Source of the DNA: an uncultured Eubacteriales bacterium
GTDB lineage: Bacteria > Bacillota > Clostridia > Oscillospirales > CAG-272
Reading direction: 5' to 3'
Assembly: GCA_934446485.1 (NCBI GenBank)
Contig: CAKSEM010000064.1
Location: 1-7,676 of the forward strand
Length of the DNA stretch: 7,676 bases
The position numbers and the translations under genes are program-made. Numbering within the stretch: the stretch's first letter is position 1; each line of letters begins with the position of its first letter. Below are positions 6,643 to 7,676 of this stretch, in pieces. The notes beneath the pieces are model-generated. The model was not told the origin of the DNA, ran no database searches, and saw only the letters and a program-made list of their open reading frames with translations.

Positions 6643-7676
6643 CACCCGCCTTATTCTGTGAAGTATAGATTTCGCGGTATATATCCGAGCAGGAGAGAAG
6701 CTCGGTATGCGTGCCTACCGCAGATATATGTCCTCCGTCCATAACTACGATCCTGTCGGCATCTTCAATCGATGCCGTGCGCTGAGCTATGATTATCTTC
6801 GTAGTCTCCGGAATATACTCTCGCATTGCACGGCGTATTCCGGCATCTGTGCGTGTATCTACCGCACTGGTCGAATCGTCCATGATCAGCACACGCGGGC
6901 GCTTCAGGAGTGCTCTTGCAATGCAGAGGCGCTGCTTCTGACCGCCGGAAAAGTTAGCTCCTCCCTGCTCAACCCTTGAGTCGTACCCTTCGGGGAGCGT
7001 CGATATGAACTCATCCGCGTGAGCCATCCGGCATACGCGGTCTAAATCCTCATCCGCAGCATCGGGATCTCCCCACTTGAGGTTTTCGCGGATCGTTCCG
7101 GAAAACAGAACGTTCTTCTGCAGCACGAGCGCGACGCTGTTGCGGAGAGATGCAAGATCGTATTCGCGCACATCATGTCCGCCCACCGATACCGTCCCCG
7201 ATGTTGCGTCGTAAAGGCGCGGTATCAGCTGGATGAGTGTCGATTTTGATGAGCCCGTCCCTCCGATTATTCCTATGGTTTCGCCGGAAGCAATGTGCAG
7301 AGAGATGTCTTCAAGAGCCATACGCTCCGCCGTCTCGGAATAACGAAAGCTGACGTGATCGAACATTATCTCGCCGTTATCCACGCATTCGAGCGCGCCG
7401 TCCGGCGACGCAAGCGTCGGGCGCTCCTCAAGCACCTCGGCTATACGTCTTGCGGATTCGAGCGAGATCGTTATCATAACGAATATCATAGAGAGCATCA
7501 TAAGGCTGCTGAGCATCATAAAGCTGTACGTCAGAAGCGCCGACATCTGTCCGACGTTAAGATCTGTCGAATTTGTAGTTATGACTATGTACGATCCGGC
7601 AGTCAAAACGAACACCATGACGGCATACATACAGAACTGCATGAGCGGCTGATTGAAGGCGAGAATGCGCTCCGCA
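6626..7676 (-). CDS. Heterodimeric ABC exporter, subunit with the degenerate ATPase site (N-terminus off the window)
   Basis: Only the last 349 residues are visible; the frame is open to the right edge, entering at AERILAFNQPLMQFCMY, within the membrane domain. Counting from the Met at 7642, Walker A is GGTGSSKST (127-135), with Ser for the usual third Gly before Lys. The Q-loop Gln is Q175, the signature is FSGGQ (231-235), Walker B ends in D255-D256 (LIMDDSTSAVD) rather than Asp-Glu, and the switch His is Gln (Q287, IIIAQRTAS). These changes mark a degenerate site, as in the TM287 or BmrC-type partner of heterodimeric exporters. Its intact SGGQ would face the partner's Walker motifs to form the active site. 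It ends at TGA 6626-6628 inside the next gene. A start at 7642 would be internal: the reading upstream of it is clearly still family sequence. Confidence 0.93.
   Translation of the reverse strand, partial: AERILAFNQPLMQFCMYAVMVFVLTAGSYIVITTNSTDLNVGQMSALLTYSFMMLSSLMMLSMIFVMITISLESARRIAEVLEERPTLASPDGALECVDNGEIMFDHVSFRYSETAERMALEDISLHIASGETIGIIGGTGSSKSTLIQLIPRLYDATSGTVSVGGHDVREYDLASLRNSVALVLQKNVLFSGTIRENLKWGDPDAADEDLDRVCRMAHADEFISTLPEGYDSRVEQGGANFSGGQKQRLCIARALLKRPRVLIMDDSTSAVDTRTDAGIRRAMREYIPETTKIIIAQRTASIEDADRIVVMDGGHISAVGTHTELLSCSDIYREIYTSQNKAGDDLED

Noticed and set aside
1..7676. CRISPR array, insertion sequence, tRNA/rRNA gene or a new defence or biosynthetic system
   Set aside because: No regularly spaced repeats, transposase motifs, terminal inverted repeats or tRNA-like cloverleafs were seen, and all sizeable genes fall in known families.

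Overview
The window looks like chromosomal DNA from a member of the Bacillota, probably class Clostridia. The reasons are the purine-rich Shine-Dalgarno sites (GGGAGGA, AGGGGAG), sigma-A-type promoters, a heterodimeric ABC exporter of the clostridial/bacilli type, and a carbohydrate gene set typical of plant-fibre-degrading gut or rumen Clostridia. Base composition is moderate (roughly half G+C by eye, not computed). The taxonomic call is an inference; there is no rRNA or other marker here.

Every gene I can support is on the minus strand, so transcription runs from the right end to the left. From right to left: (1) an ABC exporter subunit cut by the right edge, carrying a degenerate ATPase site; (2) its partner subunit, overlapping it by 17 bases and carrying the canonical ATPase residues; (3) a strong intrinsic terminator, followed at once by a promoter; (4) mtaB, a tRNA ms2t6A methylthiotransferase started with TTG; (5) a 266-base gap; (6) a GH127-type beta-L-arabinofuranosidase gene broken by two single-base frameshifts, one near each end; (7) a promoter with a downstream palindrome; (8) an inosine-uridine-type nucleoside hydrolase homologue and its terminator hairpin; (9) an unresolved left edge that may hold the start of another minus-strand gene.

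The two exporter genes almost certainly encode one heterodimer: the upstream subunit has Asp after Walker B and Gln for the switch His, while the downstream subunit has Glu and His plus an LSQGQ signature. mtaB is housekeeping and is insulated from the exporter by the terminator/promoter pair. The GH127 and nucleoside hydrolase genes both belong to families that cleave furanosyl bonds and have no visible secretion signal, so they may share a role in intracellular pentose salvage. That link is inference, and the hydrolase has its own promoter.

I found no CRISPR array, mobile element, RNA gene or clearly new system. The most useful observations are the two frameshifts in the otherwise intact GH127 gene (restoring both gives a 606-residue protein with all catalytic residues), a possible third frameshift at the left edge, and a Cys/His-rich linker in the exporter.
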